64,000 nt of DNA. Source: Arthrobacter subterraneus (GTDB lineage: Bacteria; Actinomycetota; Actinomycetes; Actinomycetales; Micrococcaceae). Under the pieces are notes generated by a model that was given only the letters and a program-made list of their open reading frames with translations, was not told where the DNA came from and searched no databases. Shown here one piece after another: positions 1-8,061 of this stretch. Position numbers and translations under genes: made by a program. Each line of letters begins with the position of its first letter. The stretch's first letter is position 1. Location: NCBI RefSeq assembly GCF_900099735.1, contig NZ_FNDT01000012.1:1-64000 (forward strand), read 5' to 3'.

Positions 1-2
1 GG

Positions 3-338
3 GGTATCTATCAGCGGATCGTCGCCGCCTACCGGGAACCGAATAAAACACGAGGGAAGCAGATGATGCAGGCCGTGATCGGCTCGGTCACCAGCGGCGT
101 TCCGGCTGCACTCATCGAGATCCGCCGGATCGGCCGGACACTGAAGCAACGTGCCGCTGACGTCCTCGCGTTCTTCGACCGCCCCGGCACCAGCAACGGG
201 CCCACGGAGGCGATCAATGGGCGCCTCGAGCACCTCCGCGGCTCAGCCCTGGGATTCCGGAACCTCACAAACTACATTGTCCGCAGCCTGCTCGAATCAG
301 GCGGCTTCAGACGCCGGCTACACCCTCAATTACGATGA
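3..338 (+). CDS. ISL3-family transposase, C-terminal fragment
   Basis: The reading frame is open from the left edge of the window and ends at the TGA at 336-338, so this is only the last ~111 residues of a larger gene. The sequence shows the ISL3 (Tnp_ISL3, DDE) C-terminal signature: a segment reading TSNGPTEAINGRLEHLRG, in which the Glu of NGPTEAIN is the third acidic residue of the DDE triad, followed by FRNLTNYIVR and a short basic tail. The true start lies outside the window; the internal ATG at 63 is not the start. The stop codon falls inside the probable terminal inverted repeat, as is common in this family. Whether the element is intact cannot be judged from here. Confidence 0.85.
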   Translation, partial: GIYQRIVAAYREPNKTRGKQMMQAVIGSVTSGVPAALIEIRRIGRTLKQRAADVLAFFDRPGTSNGPTEAINGRLEHLRGSALGFRNLTNYIVRSLLESGGFRRRLHPQLR

Positions 339-341
339 GCC
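321..341. repeat. Probable right terminal inverted repeat of ISL3 element
   Basis: The 21 bases that carry the transposase stop codon end in GATGAGCC. Read inward on the minus strand they begin GGCTCATCGTAATTG, which resembles the GGCTCTTC-type ends of ISL3 elements. The left end and the 8-bp target duplication are outside or not recognisable, so the boundary at 341 is an inference from family likeness. Confidence 0.4.
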
Positions 342-663
342 AATTAACCGGAAAAGTGCAGCCCTGATAAGAGTTGATGCCGTAATTCATCGGGTTTTCA
401 CTCGAGGGCTACCGCAGGGCGCGCGGGGGAAGTATTATTCGCCCGGGCAACTAGAATGACCGCAGGTTTCCAGTGGCCAACAAAAACGGCCCCTCATTGA
501 GGGGCCGTCGAGCTACAGTCGTTGGACCGTAGCGGGGTATAAATCAAATATAGCAGAACCTGCCCGTGGCAGCGCCTGAGCTATCCGGAGACATCCCCCT
601 GTGGATAACGATGCCGGGCGCGGACCGCACCACTGTATGTTGGCGATGAGCGACCCATTACTT
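342..663. other. Intergenic region after the IS end
   Basis: No coding frame is convincing here. The stretch holds a hairpin at 486-508, then a sequence CTGTGGATAA near 600 that matches a single DnaA box by chance, and the ribosome binding site of the next gene at 664-670. The short minus-strand open frame across 513-731 overlaps the NYN start and has no recognisable features. Confidence 0.5.
486..508 (-). terminator. Intrinsic terminator hairpin (minus-strand reading)
   Basis: A perfect 10-bp stem ACGGCCCCTC / GAGGGGCCGT with loop ATT. On the minus strand the hairpin is followed by TTTTG, giving a terminator shape in that direction; on the plus strand there is no T-run. No minus-strand gene upstream of it was recognised, so it may simply protect the IS side from antisense transcription. 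Confidence 0.5.
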
Positions 664-677
664 AGGAGGAGACCCAA

Positions 678-1295
678 CTGCCCAGAATGGTGATGTACGT
701 CGACGGGTTCAATCTCTATAACGGCCTTCATCAGTCCTTCGGCCGCAAGTATTTATGGCTTGATTTGGTGAAGCTGGCAGAAGCATTACGGCCGAAAAAC
801 GACGTGCTGCAGGTTAAGTACTTCACCGCGCCAGTGCTGAACGAGCCGGGCGCACAGGCACGGCAGAATTCTTACTGGCAGGCTCTGCAGACTGTGAATG
901 GCGGTCGCATCACCATCATCCAGGGCAGGTATCAGGGGAAGAACCGCACTTGCCGCTCCTGTAACTCAACCTGGACTGTCTATGAGGAGAAGGAAACAGA
1001 CGTCAGCATAGCCGTCTCACTGGTTGCGGATGCAGCAAGAAATGCTGCAGATTCCTTCCTTTTGGTCAGCGGGGACAGCGACCTGGCCCCAGCGGTGAGG
1101 ATGGCGAAGGAATTGAATCCAAGGTCATTCGTTACCGCGGCATTCCCGCCAGCCAGGTTTTCCGCCGAGTTGAAGAGATTAATGCCGGCGTCCTTTCATA
1201 TCGGCCGCGCCAAGATCGCGCAGTGTCAGCTGCCAGACCCCGTACTTCAGGCGGACGGGACCGTCCTGCACCGTCGGCCGAGCAAGTGGAAGTGA
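678..1295 (+). CDS. NYN domain (PIN-like) putative ribonuclease
   Basis: A ~200-residue single-domain NYN protein, a metal-dependent PIN-like RNase fold. Visible motifs (numbered from the ATG at 687): YVDGFNLYNGL at 4-14 with the first catalytic Asp, a CxxC pair at C89/C92, EKETDVSIAV at 101-110, and LLVSGDSDLAPA at 115-126 with the acidic residues of the second metal-binding strand. The Shine-Dalgarno AGGAGG at 664-669 is about 17 nt from the ATG at 687 but only 8 nt from an in-frame CTG at 678, so a CTG start (adding L/M-P-R) is more likely and is used here; ATG 687 is the conservative alternative. The gene stands alone. Its substrate is unknown; tRNA or antisense RNA are possibilities only by family analogy. 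Confidence 0.8.
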   Translation: MPRMVMYVDGFNLYNGLHQSFGRKYLWLDLVKLAEALRPKNDVLQVKYFTAPVLNEPGAQARQNSYWQALQTVNGGRITIIQGRYQGKNRTCRSCNSTWTVYEEKETDVSIAVSLVADAARNAADSFLLVSGDSDLAPAVRMAKELNPRSFVTAAFPPARFSAELKRLMPASFHIGRAKIAQCQLPDPVLQADGTVLHRRPSKWK

Positions 1296-1340
1296 CACAG
1301 GTTCCATGGTCCGCGGACTCGAGGATGACATCATCGGATA

Positions 1341-3080
1341 ATGAGCCCGAAGAGCCGTACCCGGAAGCCCAAGTCCGCAGGCAGGAACAAGGCGCGCAGA
1401 ACCGGCCCGCCCGGCAACCCCATCGCCGAGGTGTACCGGTCGGTGGTCCAGTCGTTCACTGTGGAGGCGGACCACACATCGTCGCTGCACAGCGAGCTCC
1501 TGGCGTCCAACCTCTACTCGGTCATGCATGAGACCACCAACCTTGGGCCGGGCATCGACGAGCAGCTGTTCGGCGAGTGGGCGCGGTTTGTCGAACGGCA
1601 GCGGGACCGTCCGGCGGCTGCCATGCTGTGGGCTCTTGCCCAGGTGGCCGACCCGCCCGCCAATAGTCAGGCTGCAGCGGCCGCCCAGCGGCTTACCGAC
1701 CTGGGCGTCCCAGAACCGGCGTGGCTTGCACCGTTGCGCAAACTGGAGGCGGCCGAAGCCTGGATGCTGACGGACGTGTTCGGGGATTCCATCGAGTTTG
1801 TCGTTGAGTTCCGCACCGGTCGCCGCAAACACGGCATGGCCATCACTATCGACACCAACCATCTGGGCGGGTACGCCACCAACATCGTCTTCGATCACAA
1901 CGCCCGCAAGCTCCGACAGGACAGGGAACGGTTCGCCAAGCACATGGACCCGCTGATGCGCTTCGAGCCGGCGTCGCTGGCCGAGGTGCGCGCCCGCGGT
2001 ATCGCCGCAATCGAAGCAACGGACGTGACCGAGGATCCCGACGTCGGCCCCGAGTATGAGGAGCACCGCGCACTGGCACTGAGCAGACTCCTCACGCTGC
2101 CGGGCGGTGACGTCGTCGACCTCGCCGAACACCGCATACCCGGCCCCGCCGAGGAGCTGGCGCGGTTCGAGGAGGACCAGGGCGAAACGGAAAAGCTCGT
2201 CGGCGACTTCCTGGCGTCCCTCGAGCACGACCCTGCCGAGCCCGACTCCGGACTCGACGCGAAGTTCGCCCGGCTTGCCGAACTGGCAATCGACTACGGG
2301 CGCAATTACGACGACGGCCGCCTCCTCCGCGTCAGCCCACCGAAAATCAGCACTTTTGCCGGCTGGTTCCTGCCTCACAAGGTAGGGCTCGACGACGCGG
2401 AGCAGGCTGCGCTGGCACCGTTCCTGAGCGCCTGGATCTCCTGGTGCGGCCGGCGTCAGGGCCTACCGTGGATGGCGGTCGAGATGGTGCAGGAGTCTGC
2501 CGCGGCCACACTTGACGCAGTAAGCCTGCTGGAGGAAGACGAAGAGGATGACCTCCCATCTCCCGGCATGGCTTTCCTCGAAGGGGTGGACGTGGACTCC
2601 ATCGAGGACGCCCAAGCCGTCATGGAACGGCGGCAGTTTGCCATGCCCTACTTCGGCACCTGGATCGGTCAGGAAGACTATCCGCGGCTCAACCCGAACA
2701 GCGCTGCGGAGCTGCGGCTGCTGGTACTCGGCGAGCTGAAGGAACTCCATGGCGTAGGCAAGCAGGAGTATCCGCGGTCGGGGGAACCGGATGGCTCGCC
2801 CGTCTGGAATGCCGCGCTGCGGGAACTGGTGATCTCCCAGCTGTGGCATGACGAACCGCCTCAGGTATGGGAAGCGGCCCAACGGCTACTGGCTTTGGGG
2901 CTGGAGCGCGAGGACATACTGGACCGGCTGCAGGAGGCACTGTCCGGGCACGTGGACGCCCGCGAACTCGGACCACTGCCCGACGGCGGCATCAGCGCGG
3001 TGCACTTGCCGGGGTATGTCGCGTCGCTCGCCACACTCGGCGCAAGCGGAGGCAAGGGCGGACATCTGCGGCCGGTGTAG
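1341..3080 (+). CDS. Hypothetical protein with DUF1841-like C-terminus
   Basis: A 579-residue soluble protein with no signal peptide or membrane segment. The N-terminal ~25 residues are strongly basic (SRTRKPKSAGRNKARR), which could bind nucleic acid. The C-terminal ~100 residues (HGVGKQEYPR... ISQLWHDEPPQVWEAAQRLL) resemble the DUF1841-type helical module, in which a pair of acidic residues precedes P-x-x-VWEAAQRL. The middle part is acidic and helical. I do not recognise an enzymatic motif. The gene follows the NYN gene by 45 nt on the same strand, so the two may be co-transcribed, but no pathway link is visible. Confidence 0.7.
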   Translation: MSPKSRTRKPKSAGRNKARRTGPPGNPIAEVYRSVVQSFTVEADHTSSLHSELLASNLYSVMHETTNLGPGIDEQLFGEWARFVERQRDRPAAAMLWALAQVADPPANSQAAAAAQRLTDLGVPEPAWLAPLRKLEAAEAWMLTDVFGDSIEFVVEFRTGRRKHGMAITIDTNHLGGYATNIVFDHNARKLRQDRERFAKHMDPLMRFEPASLAEVRARGIAAIEATDVTEDPDVGPEYEEHRALALSRLLTLPGGDVVDLAEHRIPGPAEELARFEEDQGETEKLVGDFLASLEHDPAEPDSGLDAKFARLAELAIDYGRNYDDGRLLRVSPPKISTFAGWFLPHKVGLDDAEQAALAPFLSAWISWCGRRQGLPWMAVEMVQESAAATLDAVSLLEEDEEDDLPSPGMAFLEGVDVDSIEDAQAVMERRQFAMPYFGTWIGQEDYPRLNPNSAAELRLLVLGELKELHGVGKQEYPRSGEPDGSPVWNAALRELVISQLWHDEPPQVWEAAQRLLALGLEREDILDRLQEALSGHVDARELGPLPDGGISAVHLPGYVASLATLGASGGKGGHLRPV

Positions 3081-3321
3081 TCCTCTGCAGAGCAAAAGAC
3101 CGGTCCAGACAGGAATCCCGAGAGGGGCGATACGCCGTTCGGAATGGTGCAGGCACTTTTCTGAGAGGACATACCCGCTTTGGCGCCCGTCGCAGGGAAA
3201 GGGTGAGACTGTGCAGAATCACAATCCGCCCACCCGAAGTGGTTGTCCGGTGCCAGTGCCCGCAACGGGTTGTCCTGCAACGATTGTGTAAACCAACCGA
3301 TCAAGCTGAGGACAAGCAACC

Positions 3322-4605
3322 ATGAGCAACGGCGCCGTGCCCGAACCCGATCCCACCAAGTTCACCGGCGCCGACGCCGCGTTCCTCCAGGACTTCGCCA
3401 CCCTCTGCACCTTCGGCGCCACCTCCGGCGGGGGAGTGGACCGGCAGGCCGGCTCACCGGCCGACGGCGAACAGCGCGCCTGGCTGACCGGACTCCTGGA
3501 GGCCAAGGGGTTCTCCGTGTCCTTCGACCAGGTGGGCAACCAGTTTGGCTTGCTTGAGCTGCAGCCGGGTGCGCCCTACGTGCTGGTCGGCTCCCACCTT
3601 GACTCCCAGCCCACCGCCGGACGGTACGACGGCGCCTACGGCGTTCTCGCCGCAGCCCACGCAGCCTTCCGGCTGGCAGAGGAATGGCGGGCGGACGGCA
3701 GGTCCCCGCGCTACAACCTCGCCGTGGTGAACTGGTTCAACGAGGAAGGCGCACGCTTCAAACCGTCGATGATGGGTAGCTCCGTCTACACCGGAAAGAT
3801 GACTGCGGAGACCGTCCTCGCCACCGAAGACCCGGCGGGCATCACCGTCCGTGAGGCACTGGAAGCGACCAGCGCGCTGGGGGAGGGTGAAGGCCCGAAG
3901 GCCGCCTACGCCGCCGAAATCCACATCGAACAGGGCCGCAGCATGGAGCGGAACGGCGTCACCATCGGCCTGGTCGACTCCAACTGGGCGGCAAATAAGT
4001 ACCAGTTCGAGGTCCACGGCGAACAGGCCCACACCGGCTCGACAGTCATTGCTGACCGGCGTGACGCGCTCCTGGGCGCCTCGATGCTGGTGGTCACCGC
4101 GAGGGAAATCGCCGACTCCTTCCCCGACGGCGCCGTCCACACCTCCGTGGGCCAGCTGGACGTCTATCCGAACTCGCCCGTGGTTGTACCCTCGCTGGTG
4201 ACCCTGCTCCTGGACCTGCGCTCTCCCGACGAGGAACTCCTCGCCCAGGCTGACCGCATGCTCCACGACCGCATCGGTGAGATCGAACAGTCGGCCCGGG
4301 TGGACATCCGCAAGACCGGATCCCATTGCTGGCCGGTCACCCCGTACCAGCCGGAGGGCGTGGCGCTCGCCGAGAAGATCGCAGCGAACCGGGGACTGAC
4401 CCATGCACGGGTGAAAACCCTGGCCGGCCACGACTCCACCAACCTCAAGGACATTGTTCCCACGGTGATGCTGTTTGTCCCGTCTGTGGAGGGCATCTCG
4501 CACAACGAGCACGAGTACACCACTGACCAGGACATCATCGACGGTCTGCACACGCTCACCGACGTGGTCCGCAGCCTGTGCCTCGGGGAGCTCGACCAGC
4601 GCTAG
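3322..4605 (+). CDS. M20 Zn-dependent N-carbamoylase/allantoate amidohydrolase-like
   Basis: A 427-residue member of the hydantoinase/carbamoylase (AmaB/HyuC/AllC) branch of M20 metallopeptidases. These enzymes hydrolyse N-carbamoyl amino acids, allantoate, ureidoglycine or beta-ureidopropionate. The metal ligands are visible: SHLDSQ (H92, D94 region), RYDGAYG (D103), NWFNEEGARF (E141/E142), HIEQG (H201) and SHNEHEYT near the C-terminus (H394, H397). The lid-domain motif HGEQAHTGST (231-240) is intact. Full length for the family. A PucR-type regulator lies 5 kb downstream, consistent with purine- or pyrimidine-type nitrogen catabolism, but the substrate cannot be assigned. The ATG at 3322 follows GAGGACAAGCAACC, a plausible ribosome binding site. 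Confidence 0.88.
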   Translation: MSNGAVPEPDPTKFTGADAAFLQDFATLCTFGATSGGGVDRQAGSPADGEQRAWLTGLLEAKGFSVSFDQVGNQFGLLELQPGAPYVLVGSHLDSQPTAGRYDGAYGVLAAAHAAFRLAEEWRADGRSPRYNLAVVNWFNEEGARFKPSMMGSSVYTGKMTAETVLATEDPAGITVREALEATSALGEGEGPKAAYAAEIHIEQGRSMERNGVTIGLVDSNWAANKYQFEVHGEQAHTGSTVIADRRDALLGASMLVVTAREIADSFPDGAVHTSVGQLDVYPNSPVVVPSLVTLLLDLRSPDEELLAQADRMLHDRIGEIEQSARVDIRKTGSHCWPVTPYQPEGVALAEKIAANRGLTHARVKTLAGHDSTNLKDIVPTVMLFVPSVEGISHNEHEYTTDQDIIDGLHTLTDVVRSLCLGELDQR

Positions 4606-4655
4606 GATCCGTCGGTCGCTCCGCCAGAGGAGGAGGCGCTCGCGGAGTCGGTGAA

Positions 4656-5255
4656 TCAGTCCGTTGCGGAGTCGGCTGAGCGCTCGATCGAGTAGCGGAG
4701 CACTACCGCTCCGTTGCTGAATGTCCGGGTGCCCTCAAGCGTGAGGTTGAGCCGGATATAAGGGGACTCGAACGATGGCCGGCCCTGACCCAGTACCACC
4801 GGGTGCACGCAGAGGTGTATCTCGTCGACCAGCCCGAGCCGCAGAAAAGTGGTAGCCAGGTTCGCGCCGCCGATGGCGATGTCCCCGCCCGCCTGCGCCT
4901 TCAGTTCCGCAATCTGTTCAGGCACCACGTCGGACAGCACCGTTGCGTTCCAGCCCTCCCCGCCGATGTCCTTCTCGGTGAGGGTCCGGGAAAACACGAA
5001 TTTCGGGGTCTCGCGCCAAATCTGCGCGAACTCGACGGCCACTGCCGGGCTGTCCGGATCCTGGTCCGCCGTGGGCCAGTACCCGGCCATCAGCTCATGG
5101 GTCACTCGCCCGTCCATGAAGGCTCCCATGGCACGGCACTGATCGTTGAAGTACTGGTGCAGCTCGTCGTCCACCCGGTGCCAACTGATGTCCCGGTCCA
5201 GCCCCTCGAAGAATCCGTCCAGTGACACGGACATCATCAGGATGATCTTGCTCAT
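4656..5255 (-). CDS. RibD C-terminal/DHFR-fold reductase family protein
   Basis: A 199-residue protein of the RibD_C superfamily (dihydrofolate reductase-like fold), often annotated as dihydrofolate reductase family protein. It begins SKIILMMSVSLDGFFEG, the family's opening strand and loop, and has the NADPH-site features KFVFSRTL and GGDIAIGGANLATTFLRLGLVDE (the glycine-rich segment near residues 128-150). It ends HPVVLGQGRPSFE... typical of the group. Cytoplasmic, presumably NADPH-dependent; the natural substrate is unknown, and the essential folA and ribD functions should not be assumed. It is convergent with the carbamoylase gene, with 50 nt between the stops. Confidence 0.8.
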   Translation of the reverse strand: MSKIILMMSVSLDGFFEGLDRDISWHRVDDELHQYFNDQCRAMGAFMDGRVTHELMAGYWPTADQDPDSPAVAVEFAQIWRETPKFVFSRTLTEKDIGGEGWNATVLSDVVPEQIAELKAQAGGDIAIGGANLATTFLRLGLVDEIHLCVHPVVLGQGRPSFESPYIRLNLTLEGTRTFSNGAVVLRYSIERSADSATD

Positions 5256-5389
5256 GCGGGTACCTCCGGGAGGATCGGAAGGCGGGGCGACCGCCGTCGT
5301 ACTTTCCAGTGAAGCACCCGGTCGGTCAGAGGAACAGGGTGTGCATCCGGGCAGCCGACCGCCAGAGCCCAGCGAGGAGGCCTAACGCA

Positions 5390-5421
5390 GGAGGAGCCCG
5401 GCCACACGGCCGAGCTCCTCC
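5390..5421 (-). terminator. Hairpin downstream of the YtcJ-MFS-M20 operon
   Basis: A 14-bp stem with one mismatch (GGAGGAGCCCGGCC / GGCCGAGCTCCTCC) around a 4-nt loop lies 46 nt past the stop of the M20 gene. It has no T-tract, as is common in actinobacteria. It most likely ends the minus-strand catabolic operon and separates it from the RibD-like gene. Confidence 0.45.
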
Positions 5422-5466
5422 CGCGAAATGGATCCTGCGAACCGAATCCTGTGGAGCTAACGGTTC

Positions 5467-6732
5467 CTACGCGGTTTCGGTGACGCCGCACCAGTCGGCG
5501 ATGAACAGGGCGATGGTCTTGGTCACCTGGCGTACCGATTCGAGGTGCACTCGCTCATCGAACCCGTGGATCGCCTCGGACACTGGCCCGTAGACCAGCG
5601 CCGGAATCCCCGCGTACAGCGTGAAGACCCGGCCGTCCAGGTAGCCCGGCGTCGTGAAACTCTGCAGCTCCGCTCCGAAGACGTCCTGATGCGCGGCTGC
5701 AAGTGCAGCCTCGGCGTCCGACCCTTCCTCGAGCACGTAGCCCTCCGAGAAGAAGCCCGTCCGCTCGGCCTGCACCGAGGCGCCGCCACCGGTGTTCCGG
5801 AGGCACTCCTGGATCTCCTCCCACGCATCGGCGGCCGCGACACCCGGATACAGGGCCGCACGGACGTCGAATTCGCACCAGGAGGGAACGCTGGAGGGCC
5901 AGTCGCCGCCGGAGATCATGCCGATGTTGAAGTTGATCGGATGATCGAGGTCCTCGAAGTGCCGGTGGCTGCCCTGATCGGCGTTCCACTTGGCTTCGAG
6001 TTCCCGCAGCGCGCCCATGACCGGGTACGCGGCCTCGATCGCGTTGAAACCCGAGGCCATCTCCCGCACATGGGTCGGCTTGCCGGACACGCGCACCCGG
6101 AACCAGATCACCCCGACGTTGGCTCGCACCAGCATGTTCTCTTCCGGCTCCGGGATAACGACGGCGTCTGCCGTGTACCCGCGCTGGAGCGCCGCCAGCG
6201 AACCGTTGCCCGTGCACTCCTCCTCCACAACGGACTGGAAGTGGATGGTTGCCGCCGGTGCGAGACCGGCGGCGCGGAGGGCATCGAACGCGAAGAGGTT
6301 GGCGGCGAGCCCCGCCTTCATGTCGCCGGCGCCGCGGCCGTACATCCAGCCGTCCTTCACCACGGCGTCCCAGGGGCTGCGTTCCCACGTGTCCTCGGGC
6401 CCGGTGGGCACTACGTCGATGTGCCCGTTGAGGATCAGCGACCGGCCCTTCTCCTCCGGAGGAGTGTAGGTGCCCACCACGTTGGTGAGGTTCTCGAAGG
6501 CAACGGTGCTGGGACCGTAGCCCACATGCCCGGCGAGGGCTTCGCCGTCGAGCGTCCAGCGGTCCATTGTCAGACCCCGGGACTCGAACTCGACGAACAT
6601 GAGGTTCTGCGCGCTGGCCTCGGCCGCCCTCAGCGAGGGATGCCGGACCAGCTCCGCAGTGAACTCAAGCTGGCGGTCAAAGGCTGCGTCAACGGCGTCG
6701 GTGATCCGGCGCGCTATCTCGGGATTCAGCAT
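5467..6732 (-). CDS. M20 family metallohydrolase (ArgE/DapE type)
   Basis: A 421-residue M20/M25/M40 dimetal hydrolase. Motifs: LILNGHIDVVPTG (H and D of the first metal site, near residues 104-106), YGRGAGDMKAG (bridging Asp near 137), SVVEEECTGNG (catalytic Glu pair near 170) and a C-terminal AIHGFDERV that carries the last His ligand. The dimerisation lid is present (GKPTHVREMASGFNAIEA). The ATG at 6732 starts one base after the stop of the MFS gene, so translation is probably coupled; a start at 6774 would overlap that gene by 41 bases and seems less likely. It is the last gene of an operon with an amidohydrolase and a transporter, and probably deacylates or deamidates the imported compound. 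Confidence 0.87.
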   Translation of the reverse strand: MLNPEIARRITDAVDAAFDRQLEFTAELVRHPSLRAAEASAQNLMFVEFESRGLTMDRWTLDGEALAGHVGYGPSTVAFENLTNVVGTYTPPEEKGRSLILNGHIDVVPTGPEDTWERSPWDAVVKDGWMYGRGAGDMKAGLAANLFAFDALRAAGLAPAATIHFQSVVEEECTGNGSLAALQRGYTADAVVIPEPEENMLVRANVGVIWFRVRVSGKPTHVREMASGFNAIEAAYPVMGALRELEAKWNADQGSHRHFEDLDHPINFNIGMISGGDWPSSVPSWCEFDVRAALYPGVAAADAWEEIQECLRNTGGGASVQAERTGFFSEGYVLEEGSDAEAALAAAHQDVFGAELQSFTTPGYLDGRVFTLYAGIPALVYGPVSEAIHGFDERVHLESVRQVTKTIALFIADWCGVTETA

Positions 6733-6733
6733 G

Positions 6734-8059
6734 CTACTTGACGATTGCCTTGTCCTTGACGCGGAGACGCTCACCGAAGAATCCGCCGGCAGCGGTGATC
6801 AGCGATACCACGATCAGCAGCACGGACGCGGTCCAGGACGCTCCGCCGGAAACACCCAGCAGTGCGACGGCGATCAGCGGCAGGAAGCCGCTCAGCGCGC
6901 CGGCCAGGTTGTAGCCGAGGGCAACGCCGCTGTAGCGCAGCTTCGGCGGGAACAGCTCGGTGAGCAGGGCGCCGGTCACGGAATAGGCCACGGACAGCAG
7001 CCCGATGCCGAGGGTGACGGCGAGGATGATGGCCGCAGGGTTGCGGGTATCGATCAGCCAGAAGAGCGGGAACGCTGCGGCAGCGGTCACGAGGCCGCCG
7101 ATGAACGTCATCCTGCCCGGGCCGATCTTTTCGCTGATGCGGCCGATAACCAGGATGACGCCGATCTGCACCACAGCGGCAATCAGGGTTGCGTTCACCA
7201 TGAGCTGGCGGTCCATGCCGAGGGTGGTGGTGCCGTAGCTGATGACGAAGGTGGTCATCACGTAGAACCCGCCGACTCCGAGGAAGGCGGCCATGATGGC
7301 GACGATCAGCCGGCCCCAGGCCAGGCGGAAGACGTCCACAGCGGGGATTTTGGCGCGTTCCTCGAGCTTGACCAGCTCGTTGAAGATGGGGGATTCCTCA
7401 ACCTTCAACCGGATGTACAGGGCGACGAGCAGCAGCGGGAAGGCTGCCAGGAACGGCAGGCGCCAGCCCCACGAATCGAAGACCTCAGCGGGCATGAGGA
7501 GCACCAGGGCAAACGCGCCGGAGGACATCAGAGTGCCCACGGGGGAGCCCACCTGCACCAGTGCCGCATACCGGCCGCGCTTCTCGATCGGAGCGTGTTC
7601 CACGGCGATGGTCATGGCGCCGCCCCATTCGCCGCCGACCGCGAGGCCCTGCACCAGGCGCAGGATGGCCAGCATGATGGGCGCCGCGAGTCCGATGCTG
7701 CCGAAGTCGGGCAGCAGGCCGATGAGGCCGGTGGCCACACCGATCGCGACGATGGTGATCAGTAGAGCCGGCCGGCGTCCTACACGGTCACCGATGTAGC
7801 CGAAGAGCACGGCGCCCAGTGGACGGGCCGCGAAGCCGACGCCGAAGGTTGCGAACGCTGCCATGGTGGCGGCCGTGGGATCGAGTTCGGTGAAGAACAG
7901 GCGGTTGAACACAATGGCGGCGGCGGTGCCGAAAAGGAAGTAGTCGTACCACTCAAGGGCGGTGCCGACGAAGGCCGCGCGGGCGATCTTGCCCGCCTCG
8001 GCTCCGCTGACAACGGGAACGGTGACGTCCTCGCCCTGGGTTTTCTCAGGTGGTTGCAT
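6734..8059 (-). CDS. MFS transporter, metabolite:H+ symporter (MHS) family
   Basis: A 441-residue multi-pass membrane protein of the MHS branch of MFS (ShiA/KgtP/ProP-like). The family entry segment FVGTALEWYDYFLFGTAA is at residues 31-48, followed by the loop 2-3 motif GYIGDRVGRRPAL. The start is 2 nt after the stop of the upstream amidohydrolase gene, and its own stop is 1 nt before the next ATG, so the three genes form one tightly packed transcription unit. It likely imports the carboxylic or amide substrate that the flanking hydrolases process; the compound itself cannot be read from sequence. Confidence 0.88.
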   Translation of the reverse strand: MQPPEKTQGEDVTVPVVSGAEAGKIARAAFVGTALEWYDYFLFGTAAAIVFNRLFFTELDPTAATMAAFATFGVGFAARPLGAVLFGYIGDRVGRRPALLITIVAIGVATGLIGLLPDFGSIGLAAPIMLAILRLVQGLAVGGEWGGAMTIAVEHAPIEKRGRYAALVQVGSPVGTLMSSGAFALVLLMPAEVFDSWGWRLPFLAAFPLLLVALYIRLKVEESPIFNELVKLEERAKIPAVDVFRLAWGRLIVAIMAAFLGVGGFYVMTTFVISYGTTTLGMDRQLMVNATLIAAVVQIGVILVIGRISEKIGPGRMTFIGGLVTAAAAFPLFWLIDTRNPAAIILAVTLGIGLLSVAYSVTGALLTELFPPKLRYSGVALGYNLAGALSGFLPLIAVALLGVSGGASWTASVLLIVVSLITAAGGFFGERLRVKDKAIVK

Positions 8060-8061
8060 GA

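Noticed and set aside
599..608. DnaA-box-like CTGTGGATAA
   Set aside because: A single copy with no cluster, AT-rich segment or dnaA/parAB genes nearby, so not an origin.
1179..2378. 399-codon open frame on the minus strand opposite the DUF1841-like gene
   Set aside because: Antisense shadow of a well-formed plus-strand gene in GC-rich DNA; composition is Val/Gly/Arg noise without a family motif or ribosome site.
3454..4551. 365-codon minus-strand frame opposite the carbamoylase gene
   Set aside because: Shadow frame; the plus strand carries all M20 motifs and no feature supports a second protein.
5545..6741. 398-codon plus-strand frame opposite the M20 gene
   Set aside because: Shadow frame; His/Arg-rich sequence with no recognisable domain.
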